The notes: generated by a model from the letters alone, not told the origin. 63,390 nt of DNA from Corynebacterium sp. p3-SID1241 (GCA_025144025.1 JALXWS010000015.1:1-63390); one strand, 5' to 3'; counted from the stretch's first letter, positions 53,800 through 62,845 are shown. Made by a program: numbers and translations.

Positions 53800-53938
53800 C
53801 TTATATTACCCGATGTGTTCAATAACTCGTATGTATTTCAAATTAAATTCATGCCCCAATCCCACCGCCGACAAGCGCTTAGGGTTAGACTGAACGAGAT
53901 TGTCAAGACTGTCCCCTACCAGAGGAGTCCGAAAACTC

Positions 53939-55318
53939 ATGGCATCCGTCATCGATACCGTTGTAAACTTGTGTAAGCGCCGCGGCTTGGTCTACCAGGC
54001 AGGTGAAATTTACGGCGGTTCCCGCTCCGCGTGGGACTACGGCCCTCTTGGTGTAGAGCTCAAGGAAAACATTAAGCGCCAGTGGTGGCGCCATATGGTT
54101 CAGTCCCGCGCAGACGTCGTGGGCGTAGATACCTCCGTCATCCAGCCGCGCCAGGTCTGGGTATCTTCCGGTCACGTCGAGGTCTTTTCTGACCCGCTGG
54201 TGGAATCCCGCCACACCGGCAAGCGCTACCGTGCCGACCACATCATTGAGGCCTATGAGGAAAAGCACGGCCACGAGCCAGAAAACGGCCTGGCAGATAT
54301 CAATGATCCAGAAACTGGTCAGCCGGGTGACTGGACCGAGCCAAAGGCCTTCTCCGGTCTGCTCAAGACCTTCCTCGGCCCAGTGGACGATGAGCAAGGC
54401 CTGCACTACCTGCGCCCAGAGACTGCACAGGGCATCTTCGTCAACTTCAAGAACGTGATGACCTCCTCGCGCATGAAGCCGCCGTTTGGCATCGCGAATA
54501 TTGGCAAGTCCTTCCGCAATGAGATCACCCCAGGTAACTTCATCTTCCGCACCCGCGAGTTCGAGCAGATGGAGATGGAGTTCTTTGTCAAGCCGGGCGA
54601 GGACGAAGAGTGGCACCAGTACTGGATTGATGACCGCTATAACTGGTACGTGGACCTAGGCATCAAGGAAGAAAACCTGCGCCTATACGAGCACCCGAAG
54701 GAAAAGCTCTCCCACTACTCCAAGCGCACCGTGGACGTGGAGTACGCCTTTGGCTTCAAGGGCTCCAAGTGGGGCGAGCTGGAAGGTGTGGCCAACCGCA
54801 CTGACTATGACCTATCCGTACATGCTAAAGGCTCGGGCGAGGACCTGTCCTACTATGACCAGGCCAACGACGAGCGCTGGATCCCGTATGTCATCGAGCC
54901 GGCTGCCGGCCTGGGCCGTTCCATGATGGCCTTCTTGGTGGATGCCTACGATGAGGAAGAGGCCCCGAATGCCAAGGGTGGCACCGATAAGCGCGTGGTC
55001 CTGCGCCTGGACCGCCGCCTGGCACCGATCAAGGTAGCCGTGCTACCGCTGTCGAAGAAGGAAGAGCTCTCCGAGCCGGCCCGCAAGCTGGCCGATAAGC
55101 TGCGCGCCTACTGGAACGTGGACTTTGACGTCTCCGGCGCCATCGGCCGCCGCTACCGCCGCCAGGATGAAATCGGCACCCCGTTCTGCGTCACCTTCGA
55201 CTTCGACACCCTCGAGGACGATGCCGTAACCGTGCGTGAGCGCGACACCATGGAGCAGGAGCGCGTGAAGCTCGATGACCTCGAGGCTTACCTCGCCGCT
55301 CGCCTGATTGGGTGCTAG
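53939..55318 (+). CDS. glyS: Glycyl-tRNA synthetase, dimeric type
   Basis: A 459-residue class II synthetase of the alpha2 (eukaryote-like) type. Motif 2 and 3 regions include [22 protein letters not shown] and [20 protein letters not shown], and the anticodon domain with [15 protein letters not shown] lies near the end. The ATG at 53939 follows AGAGGAG; a TAGACT box at 53886-53891 gives an mRNA leader of about 40 bases. Two small downstream genes overlap or abut, suggesting an operon. The single-chain form is standard in actinobacteria. Confidence 0.96.
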   Translation: MASVIDTVVNLCKRRGLVYQAGEIYGGSRSAWDYGPLGVELKENIKRQWWRHMVQSRADVVGVDTSVIQPRQVWVSSGHVEVFSDPLVESRHTGKRYRADHIIEAYEEKHGHEPENGLADINDPETGQPGDWTEPKAFSGLLKTFLGPVDDEQGLHYLRPETAQGIFVNFKNVMTSSRMKPPFGIANIGKSFRNEITPGNFIFRTREFEQMEMEFFVKPGEDEEWHQYWIDDRYNWYVDLGIKEENLRLYEHPKEKLSHYSKRTVDVEYAFGFKGSKWGELEGVANRTDYDLSVHAKGSGEDLSYYDQANDERWIPYVIEPAAGLGRSMMAFLVDAYDEEEAPNAKGGTDKRVVLRLDRRLAPIKVAVLPLSKKEELSEPARKLADKLRAYWNVDFDVSGAIGRRYRRQDEIGTPFCVTFDFDTLEDDAVTVRERDTMEQERVKLDDLEAYLAARLIGC

Positions 55319-55320
55319 TA

Positions 55321-55830
55321 ATGCATTACACCAGCTGGGATCGCTCCGACCGTGCAAAACCCGTGCTCTTGGCCGAGGAAGGCCCTGAGCAGCTGGGCGT
55401 ATTTTCGGGGCAGTCCGCGGAGGTGGACGGCCACTTCTGGCGCACCGAGGTCAGCGACCTTGGCGCCTCTGCCACGCTTGCCGACGGCTCCATTTACCGC
55501 CTTGCCGGCCGCCTCGGCCGCGATAAGCGCTTGGAAGCATCACTCAACGGCCGCACTTTTCACTTCATCAATGAAAACAGCGGCGACTGGATCATCGATG
55601 ACGTCGACGATGAAAAGGTAGGGCAGTTTACCGCCCGCAACTCCGGCGTGCGCAAGGCCATCCTGGAATTCGAGCACGATGCCGAGGGCCTGACCACCGC
55701 GGAAATCGCCGGCTTGAGCTGGTTTACCCGCGTTATCCTTGATGCCAATACCCAGGGCAAGGCATGGGCCTGGATCATCACCTTGGTCCTGGCATCCATC
55801 GTGGCTATCCTCGCGCTTTTCGCCTTCTAA
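55321..55830 (+). CDS. Membrane-anchored LURP/tubby-like protein
   Basis: A 169-residue protein starting 2 bases after glyS. The first ~140 residues are beta-rich (YRLAGRLGRDKRLEASLNG, WIIDDVDDEKVGQFTARN) and recall LURP-one/tubby-like C-terminal folds; a single hydrophobic segment ends the protein. The next gene, with which it overlaps by one base, has a similar layout without the anchor. The pair looks like paralogues in one operon with glyS. The fold guess is weak. Confidence 0.6.
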   Translation: MHYTSWDRSDRAKPVLLAEEGPEQLGVFSGQSAEVDGHFWRTEVSDLGASATLADGSIYRLAGRLGRDKRLEASLNGRTFHFINENSGDWIIDDVDDEKVGQFTARNSGVRKAILEFEHDAEGLTTAEIAGLSWFTRVILDANTQGKAWAWIITLVLASIVAILALFAF

Positions 55831-56270
55831 TGACTGCGCAGTGGACGTGGTGTGAAGGTGCTCTCAGCAACGCCGCGGGGCACGAGCTCGCCTCGGTGCG
55901 CGGCGGTGTGCTTGCCACCGCGACCGGCGAGCGCCTCACCTTAGAATCCTCGCTGGATTCTTCCTCCCCGCGGTTCTTTCTGCGCGCGCAGACCGCCGCG
56001 GGCGAGGATTTCTCGGTCACCCAAGCCGGGATTACCGTCACCCGCCTGCGCGCGACCTGCGCTGACCGCGAGTACCTTCTCGAGCGCCGCAACCCCTTCC
56101 GCCGCGAGCGCCGCATCGTGGCCCGCGGTACCGGCGCCGAGGTTGCCAGCACCGCGCCGGCCGACGATGGTCTGCGCGTGAGCGTGGGTGAGCTGCCGGA
56201 ACTCGACGCCATCTTCTTGAGCTACGCCTGTGCGCTTCTCGATGCCACCCCGCGCACCCTGCGCACCTAG
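55830..56270 (+). CDS. LURP/tubby-like soluble protein
   Basis: A 146-residue protein overlapping its upstream neighbour by one base (TAATG). It contains repeating hydrophobic/polar strands (SPRFFLRAQTAAGEDFSVTQ, YLLERRNPFRRERRIVARG), resembling the LURP-like fold of the preceding protein but with no membrane segment. I do not recognise a function. The ATG at 55830 is preferred over a longer ORF from 55764 inside the upstream gene. Confidence 0.6.
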   Translation: MTAQWTWCEGALSNAAGHELASVRGGVLATATGERLTLESSLDSSSPRFFLRAQTAAGEDFSVTQAGITVTRLRATCADREYLLERRNPFRRERRIVARGTGAEVASTAPADDGLRVSVGELPELDAIFLSYACALLDATPRTLRT

Positions 56271-56306
56271 GCCAGCACCGCCTGAGCCAGGGCGGCATAT
56301 GGGGCG

Positions 56307-58325
56307 CTAGAAGGAGCCGCCGCGGAAGCCGCCTCCGCCGCCACCGCCGAAGTCTCCGCCGCCAAAGCTGCCTCCGCCGAAGCCGCCGCCTCCGAATCCA
56401 CCGCCGAAGCCGCGGCCGCCGCCGAGCATCTGGCCGAGGACGACGCCGGTGACGATGTTATTGGCGGCATTGCCCATCTGCTGGCGCTGCTGGCGGCGGC
56501 GGTGTTCGTCGATGTCCTCCTTGGCGCGCTGCAGCGCCGCCTGGGCCGCGGCCACCGCCTTGCGGGAGGACTGCAGCGCGGCGCGGATGTCGCTGCGCTC
56601 GGTGTGAAGGGCTTGGGCATGGAGGCGTTTGGCGTCGGCAAGCGCGGTGCGCGCACCCGAGCCGATGATGCGGCCGCGGGAGGAAATGAGGTCCTCTGCG
56701 GCCTGGATATTGGATTCCGCCACGGAAATCTGCTGGCGGAAGAGATCCAGCTGGCGCGCGTGCGTGGAGGTCTTTTCGCGCACGCGGTCGAGCGCTTCAT
56801 CTAGTTGGGTATCGATAGAGGACAGTGCGGTGTGCTGGCCCAGCGGATCCTGCTGGCCGTGGGCCTTGGCCTCGTTGACGGTGGTGCCGGCGCGGCCGAG
56901 TAGCTCCTCGAGGGCGTCCCAATCCGCCGTGGTTCCCTGGGCCTTGCCTTGCCGTTCAAGCCCGCGGGCCTCGTCGATTTCCCCCTCGACCTCGGCGATA
57001 AGCGCCTCGAGGTTGCCACGGGCGGTGGCGATATTCTCTTCGGCGTTTTCCACGCCGGAAATGAGGCGGTCCGTCATCTCGCAGGCGTGCTCGATATCGC
57101 GGATCAAGCCCACCAGCGGGCCTTGCTGGCCGGCCGGCTGCTCTTGGACCTTTCGGGCCTTATCCAAGAGCTTTTCGGCCTCATCGAGGGAAGCGGCGGC
57201 AAGCTCGGGGTTATCGACAATGGGGGAGAGCACATTTTCGTCATAATTGCTCTTCAGGCCAGCCAGCGTGGACTCGGCCTCCGGCAGGCGGGCGCGCAGG
57301 CCTACGGTGCGCTGGGTGAGCTCATCCAATTTTTCATCGGAGTGGATGAGCAGATCACGCATCTTGGCAAACTCTTCGGCTTGGGCATCCAGGGCGTCAT
57401 CGGCCTGGCCGCAGGAGGAGACGATTTCCACCAGCATTTGGCGGCGCTCGGCCGGGGACTCCGGCACGGCATCATCCAAGCGTTGGCGCAGGTGGAAGGC
57501 CTTTTGCAGGGTAGAGGTGGAGTGGTTCATGGCCTTGGTAAACGGGCGCACGCGCTCTGGACCGAACTCGGAGAGCGCGATATTAAGCTCCTCTTTGCCG
57601 CGGCGAATGGACTCATCGGTAGAGACCAGTTCCTCCTGGGCCAGCTGGTCCAGGGTTTCCAGCGGCAGGCGGTTTAGCTGATCGGTATCGCCTGGGGCGA
57701 TCTCGCGGGCGGACTCCAGCGTCTGCGCATTATTCTTCTTGGTATTGCGGCGCGAGTAGTACATGATTCCGCCACCGGCGGCGACGATGGCGGCCGCGCC
57801 ACCGCCTAGCCACGCCAAGCCAGAGGAGTCGGAGGAATTGGAGGTGGGGGAGTTGCCCAAGGCGGCGTCGGCAAGCGCGAGGGCCGACGCACCGTACTCG
57901 TCGCTGGCCAGCTTGTCATAGGCGGCGTCATACATCTGATCCAGCCGACCCTTAGGCCAATCCTTGCCGGTCTGTACGCCCATCTTGCGGTCATTGATGG
58001 ATAGCGCATAGACCGCGGAATTAGGCCCCTTGTCCTTGACCGCCGCTGCGGCAAAGGTTTCTGGATCCGTGCCTAACTCATCGGTGATGTAGACAAAAAG
58101 GGTTCGGCGCTCGTCTTTTTGCAGCTGGGTGATCTTCTGCTCCAGCTGGCTCTTTTCCTCCGCGCTGAGCGCGCCGGCCTCATCGGTGACCTTGTCCTGG
58201 AGGGTTGCAGTGCCCTGTGCCACGGTGGTGGTCTCGGCGGCGAAGGCAGACCCCGCACCGATAGAGGTGCAGCCCAAAATGAAAGCGGCAATGGCCGCGC
58301 GGCCCAAACGTGCACTCAAATTCAT
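56307..58325 (-). CDS. TPM-domain protein with coiled coil and Gly-rich tail
   Basis: A 672-residue protein with distinct regions: Sec signal peptide (1-~30), a TPM domain (~45-165: VTDEAGALSAEEKSQLEQKI, YALSINDRKMGVQTG), one hydrophobic segment (~185-205) with a basic flank, a long coiled coil (~230-600, heptad-like with many Glu/Arg/Ala), and a Gly/Phe/Ser-rich tail (FGGGFGGGGFGGG-type, ~630-672). TPM proteins such as MoxR-associated or photosystem II assembly factors are membrane phosphatase-like; the C-terminal parts differ widely. Start ATG 58325 rather than 58391, supported by the signal peptide. Function unknown; perhaps a surface or septal scaffold. Confidence 0.8.
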   Translation of the reverse strand: MNLSARLGRAAIAAFILGCTSIGAGSAFAAETTTVAQGTATLQDKVTDEAGALSAEEKSQLEQKITQLQKDERRTLFVYITDELGTDPETFAAAAVKDKGPNSAVYALSINDRKMGVQTGKDWPKGRLDQMYDAAYDKLASDEYGASALALADAALGNSPTSNSSDSSGLAWLGGGAAAIVAAGGGIMYYSRRNTKKNNAQTLESAREIAPGDTDQLNRLPLETLDQLAQEELVSTDESIRRGKEELNIALSEFGPERVRPFTKAMNHSTSTLQKAFHLRQRLDDAVPESPAERRQMLVEIVSSCGQADDALDAQAEEFAKMRDLLIHSDEKLDELTQRTVGLRARLPEAESTLAGLKSNYDENVLSPIVDNPELAAASLDEAEKLLDKARKVQEQPAGQQGPLVGLIRDIEHACEMTDRLISGVENAEENIATARGNLEALIAEVEGEIDEARGLERQGKAQGTTADWDALEELLGRAGTTVNEAKAHGQQDPLGQHTALSSIDTQLDEALDRVREKTSTHARQLDLFRQQISVAESNIQAAEDLISSRGRIIGSGARTALADAKRLHAQALHTERSDIRAALQSSRKAVAAAQAALQRAKEDIDEHRRRQQRQQMGNAANNIVTGVVLGQMLGGGRGFGGGFGGGGFGGGSFGGGDFGGGGGGGFRGGSF

Positions 58326-58378
58326 GCCCACCACTTTACCGGCTCCACCTAGCCCGCTGCGGGTAGTGTAGTAGGGCA

Positions 58379-58966
58379 GTGAAGTACGCAATTGTTTTAG
58401 GAACCGCCCAATACGATGGCCGCCCCTCTCGCATTTTGGCCGGCCGCCTGCGCCACGCCGGTGAGCTAGCCACGGCCGAGGGGCGAGACGTCATTACCGT
58501 GGGCGGCAAGCTGCCCGGGGATAGGTTTACTGAGGCCGGTGTTGGCGGCACCTTTCTGCGCGAGCATTTCCCGCACCTAACCGTGCACGCGGTGGAGGAG
58601 GGGATGGATACCCGCAGCTCCCTTGCCGTGGTCAAAGAAACCTTCGCGCTTTCCGACGCCACCATCATCACCGATCCCCTCCATCGCCTGCGCACCGCAC
58701 TCATCGCCCGCCAAGAGGGGATCAAGGTCACCGTGTCCGGCACGCCGTACTACCCGGCCGCGCGCTTTTCTAAACCCTGGTGGCGCTACCTTGCCCACGA
58801 AACCGGTGGCGTGGCCTACGCGCTGGTGGCCGGCCTTTTGCCGCCGCGCGGTGCCGCTGCACTGCGCAATGGATTCTACCGCGTGGAGCGGGTGCTGCGC
58901 CCGAATCAAAAGCTGCGGCATCAGACGATTGAGCAGGAAGATAGGGATACTTTTCCACGGCGATAA
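58379..58966 (+). CDS. YdcF/ElyC family protein
   Basis: A 195-residue YdcF-like (DUF218) protein. The core is YAIVLGTAQYDGRPSRILAGRLRHA, with a G-rich VITVGGKLPGDR, then ATIITDPLHRLRT, the family's Rossmann-like fold motifs; ElyC and SanA relatives act in envelope polysaccharide metabolism. It has no signal peptide or membrane segment, unlike many family members. Start GTG 58379; TAGTGT (58364-58369) ends 9 bases upstream, consistent with a near-leaderless mRNA. It is divergent from the TPM gene. Confidence 0.85.
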   Translation: MKYAIVLGTAQYDGRPSRILAGRLRHAGELATAEGRDVITVGGKLPGDRFTEAGVGGTFLREHFPHLTVHAVEEGMDTRSSLAVVKETFALSDATIITDPLHRLRTALIARQEGIKVTVSGTPYYPAARFSKPWWRYLAHETGGVAYALVAGLLPPRGAAALRNGFYRVERVLRPNQKLRHQTIEQEDRDTFPRR

Positions 58967-59100
58967 GAAAGATCGCATGATATTCTGCTGGCTGACAAAA
59001 CATTTCTAGGGAAGAAGGGTTTCTTTTTCCGTTAAATCAGGAAATAACACCGAGCCGTGTTGGTCAGCGCTGAAATGCTACGAAGCCTCAGGAGGAAAGC
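58967..59100. other. AT-rich gap before the ABC pair
   Basis: A sharp drop in GC begins here. It holds an AGGAGG-like Shine-Dalgarno for the next gene and a tiny 10-codon ATG frame at 58977 that I do not call. No precursor peptide gene fits in 134 bases beyond that. Confidence 0.4.
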
Positions 59101-59742
59101 GTGTTAAAACTGGAAAGCCTATCTGTGAAGCTAAGCAAGAAAAGTAGTCCGCTATTTTCTATCGACTCTGTGCATGAGCCGGGGACCCTCACTTGGATTC
59201 GAGGTACCTCTGGGTCCGGCAAATCCACGCTGCTTCGCGTTATCTCTGGACTCCAGAAGCCAACATCAGGAACCGTCAATATTTTCGGACATGATTTATG
59301 GAGCTCATCCTCTCGAAACAGAGATAAATTTCGAGCTAAATCGATGGGAATAGTGTTTCAAGATTCCGGCGTAGTGCCCTGTTTGACAATCGACGAAAAC
59401 CTTTCCTTCGCACAAGGGCTAAGCGGAGTGACTGCGGACTCGGACGCTAATAGCTCTTTGCTAGCTCAACTCAATATGAGTGATTATGGAGCTTCTCTAC
59501 CGCACGAGCTTTCAGTAGGACAACGCCAACGCGCGGCTATAGCAACGGCAATGTCTAAAAAGCCCCAGCTCGTTTTCGCAGACGAACCGACGAGTGCATT
59601 GGATGAGGACAACGCATATTCAGTGTTGCGATATCTGCATAATTACATAGTAAGAAACCACGCAATCGCCTTGGTAGTTTCCCACGATGACCGTTTAGCG
59701 CAGTTTTGTGATCAGGTTTTGGAAATCGGGGTAAACCAATGA
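59101..59742 (+). CDS. ABC transporter ATPase, LolD/MacB type
   Basis: A 213-residue stand-alone ATPase with Walker A GTSGSGKST near residue 36, signature LSVGQRQR (Val replaces the usual Gly), Walker B LVFADEPTSALD and the switch His in VVSHDD. Its use of A/T-ending codons (for example TTA, AGA, AAA) contrasts with the surrounding genes. It starts with GTG after AGGAGGAAA and overlaps the permease gene by 4 bases. Class LolD/MacB/BceA by pattern; it may export or protect against a peptide or lipid. Confidence 0.88.
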   Translation: MLKLESLSVKLSKKSSPLFSIDSVHEPGTLTWIRGTSGSGKSTLLRVISGLQKPTSGTVNIFGHDLWSSSSRNRDKFRAKSMGIVFQDSGVVPCLTIDENLSFAQGLSGVTADSDANSSLLAQLNMSDYGASLPHELSVGQRQRAAIATAMSKKPQLVFADEPTSALDEDNAYSVLRYLHNYIVRNHAIALVVSHDDRLAQFCDQVLEIGVNQ

Positions 59743-61502
59743 ATTTTCGCACTGTGGAAGCGAAGATCCGTAAAAGCACATTTGTGGAGAGTATCCCGCT
59801 ACTAGCTACCTCGTTTGTGCTCATCTTCTTTATCTGCCTGTTAGTCTCCACAGTAGCGGCGGACAAGGTAGCCGAATCTATGGCAATGGGGATGATGTAT
59901 TCGGCTCTCGTATCGATCATCCCCTTTGCTCTGGCACTCAAATATTGCTTAAGGCATGTGGTGGAGGGGAGGCGCCACCACTATGAGGCCCTTCGTTTAT
60001 TTGGGTTAGCATTAAAACGAATTCGGCGAGCGTTATTTCTTGAGCTACTTATAGTCTATTTTTTCTTTTCAATAGTTAGCGCAGTTCTGGTTCCAGTGCT
60101 AATGAAGCCAATCTTCCTAGTTCTATATTCGGATTTTGGCATTGATCTTCCGCAAGGACTTCCTTCACCGCTGCTCGTCGCTGTGATCTCATGGTGTGCG
60201 ATCGCTTGCCTGAGTTTCGTTCTTTTCCAACAGGAGACGAGAGTTTTGGAAGATTTGAGCCAAAGCCCAGCTCGCATAGATCCAAACCCAAGGAATCCGC
60301 GGGCTGCAGAACTCCTTCGATATCCACTAGGGATAGCAGCAAGTGTTGTATTGCTGGTGGGATTTGTGGCGATGCCCCAGGCGGATCCGTCTAGTAGATG
60401 GCCGTTGATTTTCATCTACTGCGTCCCCTTCTTGGTGAGTGCTGCTTCTGTATTTTTCTACGCAGTTGTTTTATACTTCGCCGAATATCTCTCCCTCAAG
60501 ATTAGGGGATGGGATCCTCCGATTTTGGGAGTCCGGTATGCGCGGTCTTTTGTCGCCACTACTACATTGCGGGTCTCTTGTGTTTTTATCTTGTTTCCCA
60601 TCATTCTTTTTATTGTGAATGATTCAGCCCTCTACTCAGCAAGAGGAGAATTAGCTGACAATGTAAGGAACGTCTATGTAGGGGCGCCACAGGATGGACA
60701 AACTATCAGTACATCCGCTGCTAAAAATATTTGTCAGGATCACGCCGCTGATTGCCTAGGAGTTCTTAGCTGGGTTCCTGCTGTCCAAGACTCGGGAGAG
60801 CTCCAGCCTTCCACCATGGAAGAAGGCGCTGTCTTTGCGCTGGTAGAAGATCGGGACGGAGCAGTAAGCTCCTTGGTCAAAGACAGAGAAGTAGTTGAGA
60901 CGGAACCCCTATCTCCCTTTGATCAAACGTGGATGCGGCCATGGGATAAAAACTTTAATTCTGAAGTAGATCCTTCTTGGGGAAGGGGCGAAAGGCAGGA
61001 CGAAGGTTATGCTGTAGTTATTTTTTCGAAGCAAGTGGAGTTGAGCGACAGCCAAGCGATGGAGGTTGTAGGTGCTCAGCAATGGGCAGAAAACCTACCT
61101 TCAACGTTGCTTTACGGTCCAAACGGTACTGGTACAAGCGAATTTATCCCGTTGTTCGCCTACGTGATTGTTGGGGGAGCAGTTCTCATCTTCGGACTGG
61201 CGTTGGCTCAACAAGGTCGACTTATTCGCTTCACTAAGACCATTTGGGAACAAGGTGTCTCAGTTGCTGAAGCGCACAGGAACAGGAAATTGGCTAATTG
61301 TTTGCCTTCGGCTTTTGCTTTGGCCTTATCGCTAGGATCAGCCGCTCTACTGGGCACATATATGCATTCTTATATAGCGCATAAACTTGTACTGCACTTT
61401 CCAGCTGTCCCGGTTGGACTCATACTTTTCTTGGTGGTGGTTGTGGGCTTGGCTGCTGTGGGCAGCAACTTTGTGAAAGGCCCGCAGCCTGCTAAAAACT
61501 AG
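59739..61502 (+). CDS. FtsX-like permease of the ABC pair
   Basis: A 587-residue membrane protein with about ten hydrophobic segments, grouped in an N-terminal half (residues ~18-175 and 200-300) and a C-terminal pair (~470-580), separated by a large extracellular region. This matches FtsX/BceB/MacB-type permeases, which partner LolD-type ATPases, but its internal arrangement is not standard for MacB. AT-rich codon use is like the ATPase. The system may be transferred from a lower-GC relative; candidates are peptide or antimicrobial resistance/export. Confidence 0.75.
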   Translation: MNFRTVEAKIRKSTFVESIPLLATSFVLIFFICLLVSTVAADKVAESMAMGMMYSALVSIIPFALALKYCLRHVVEGRRHHYEALRLFGLALKRIRRALFLELLIVYFFFSIVSAVLVPVLMKPIFLVLYSDFGIDLPQGLPSPLLVAVISWCAIACLSFVLFQQETRVLEDLSQSPARIDPNPRNPRAAELLRYPLGIAASVVLLVGFVAMPQADPSSRWPLIFIYCVPFLVSAASVFFYAVVLYFAEYLSLKIRGWDPPILGVRYARSFVATTTLRVSCVFILFPIILFIVNDSALYSARGELADNVRNVYVGAPQDGQTISTSAAKNICQDHAADCLGVLSWVPAVQDSGELQPSTMEEGAVFALVEDRDGAVSSLVKDREVVETEPLSPFDQTWMRPWDKNFNSEVDPSWGRGERQDEGYAVVIFSKQVELSDSQAMEVVGAQQWAENLPSTLLYGPNGTGTSEFIPLFAYVIVGGAVLIFGLALAQQGRLIRFTKTIWEQGVSVAEAHRNRKLANCLPSAFALALSLGSAALLGTYMHSYIAHKLVLHFPAVPVGLILFLVVVVGLAAVGSNFVKGPQPAKN

Positions 61503-61540
61503 GCGGCCACGTTGCTCACCCCAAAGGCCAGTTCACGGAA

Positions 61541-61546
61541 TAAGCT
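61541..61546 (+). promoter_or_regulatory. -10 box, leaderless dgt
   Basis: TAAGCT ends 6 bases before the GTG at 61553. Confidence 0.55.
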
Positions 61547-61552
61547 TGGGTC

Positions 61553-62845
61553 GTGTCCTATTCTTATTCCGCGCCCGACTTCGCCCGCTTGGCCGATGAA
61601 AAGCCGAAGGGCTCAGCTTTCCATACCGTGGAAGAACATCGCGGCGTATTCGCCCGCGACCGCGCCCGTGTGCTGCATTCGGCAGCCCTGCGGCGCTTGG
61701 CCGATAAAACTCAGGTCGTCGGCCCGCGCGATGGCGATACTCCACGCACCCGCCTGACCCACTCGCTGGAGGTCGGCCAAATCGCGCGCAGTATCGGTGC
61801 TGGGCTCGGACTCGATCCTGACCTATGCGATATGGCAGGGCTCACCCATGACATCGGCCACCCACCCTATGGACACAACGGCGAGAATGCGCTCAATGAG
61901 GTTGCCCTTAATGGTTTCGAGGGCAACGCGCAGACCCTGCGTATCCTCACCCGTCTAGAGCCCAAAGTCATCGTGGACGATGCCCATGGCCAGCCGCAAA
62001 GCTATGGTCTCAACCTCACCCGTGCCGCCCTCGACGGTGCCTGCAAGTACCCTTGGACCAAGACCAATCCCGATGGCAGCACCAACCGCAAATACGGTGC
62101 CTATGACGAGGACGCGGATCTGCTCGAGTGGCTGCGCGAGGGCCATAGCGATAATCGCAAGTGCATCGAGGCCCAAGTCATGGACTGGTCCGATGACATC
62201 GCCTACTCCGTACATGACGTGGAAGATGGCATTATCTCCCGGCGCATCTCCCTTAACGTCCTTTGGGACCTAGTTGAGCTAGCCCAGCTGGCAGAAAAGG
62301 GCGCTAAAGCCTTTGGCGGCACGGCCGACGAGCTCTTGGAGGCGGCCGATAGCCTGCGCAACTTAAGCGTCATCAACGCCATCGGCGATTTCGACTACTC
62401 TCTGCGCGACTATGCCAACCTCAAAAAGATGACCTCGGAGCTCGTGGGCCGCTACGTCGGCGCCACTATCGGCACAACCAGCGAGGCTAATTCCGAGCTC
62501 ATCACCTCCAATACCCTTGGCCGCATGCACGGTGACCTCGTTGTCCCCAAAAAGGCCGAGGCCGAGGTCAAGCTGCTGAAAACCATCGCCGTCCTCTACG
62601 TCATGGATGAGCCCGCCCACCTTGCACGCCAAGACCGCCAGCGCGAGCGCATCTACCGCGTCTACGACTACCTCGTCGCCGGCGCCCCCGGTTCCCTCGA
62701 TGCCACCTTCCGGCTGTGGTGGGAACAAGCCGATACCGACGCCGCCCGCGACCGCGCCATCATCGACCAGATTGCCTCCATGACCGAGTCCCGCCTCGAG
62801 CGCTTGGCCCGCCGGAGCGCGGAGCTGTCTGGGTTTTTGAGTTAG
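61553..62845 (+). CDS. dgt: Deoxyguanosinetriphosphate triphosphohydrolase family
   Basis: A 430-residue HD-domain protein. The metal-binding His/Asp set appears in RTRLTHSLEVGQI and the HD motif GLTHDIGHPPYGHNGE, followed by DDIAYSVHDVEDG. Dgt hydrolyses dGTP to deoxyguanosine and triphosphate; in Corynebacterium it usually precedes dnaG. Codon use is GC-rich and native, unlike the AT-rich genes on both sides. The GTG start behind TAAGCT implies a leaderless mRNA. Confidence 0.94.
   Translation: MSYSYSAPDFARLADEKPKGSAFHTVEEHRGVFARDRARVLHSAALRRLADKTQVVGPRDGDTPRTRLTHSLEVGQIARSIGAGLGLDPDLCDMAGLTHDIGHPPYGHNGENALNEVALNGFEGNAQTLRILTRLEPKVIVDDAHGQPQSYGLNLTRAALDGACKYPWTKTNPDGSTNRKYGAYDEDADLLEWLREGHSDNRKCIEAQVMDWSDDIAYSVHDVEDGIISRRISLNVLWDLVELAQLAEKGAKAFGGTADELLEAADSLRNLSVINAIGDFDYSLRDYANLKKMTSELVGRYVGATIGTTSEANSELITSNTLGRMHGDLVVPKKAEAEVKLLKTIAVLYVMDEPAHLARQDRQRERIYRVYDYLVAGAPGSLDATFRLWWEQADTDAARDRAIIDQIASMTESRLERLARRSAELSGFLS

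Larger units (their letters stand above)
3905..58658. repeat. Dispersed 11-base word GCTTKCCGACG (14 copies)
   Basis: Exact GCTTGCCGACG: plus 9232, 12551, 40094, 55476; minus 3905-3915, 22663-22673, 53484-53494, 56633-56643, 57866-57876. Exact GCTTTCCGACG: plus 5828, 7902, 17604, 58648; minus 13774-13784. The related GCTTGCCGATG occurs at 31571 and 34011 (plus). Counts are by eye. All but the one at 17604 lie in coding frame, usually as Leu-Ala-Asp or Leu-Ser-Asp. Confidence 0.6.

Noticed and set aside
58977..59009. 10-codon ATG frame before the ABC pair as a bacteriocin precursor
   Set aside because: Too short, no leader or glycine cleavage motif, no Shine-Dalgarno.
59739..61502. Lactococcin 972-type bacteriocin locus
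   Set aside because: The ATPase/permease pair looks similar in size, but no bacteriocin precursor gene lies in the window around it.
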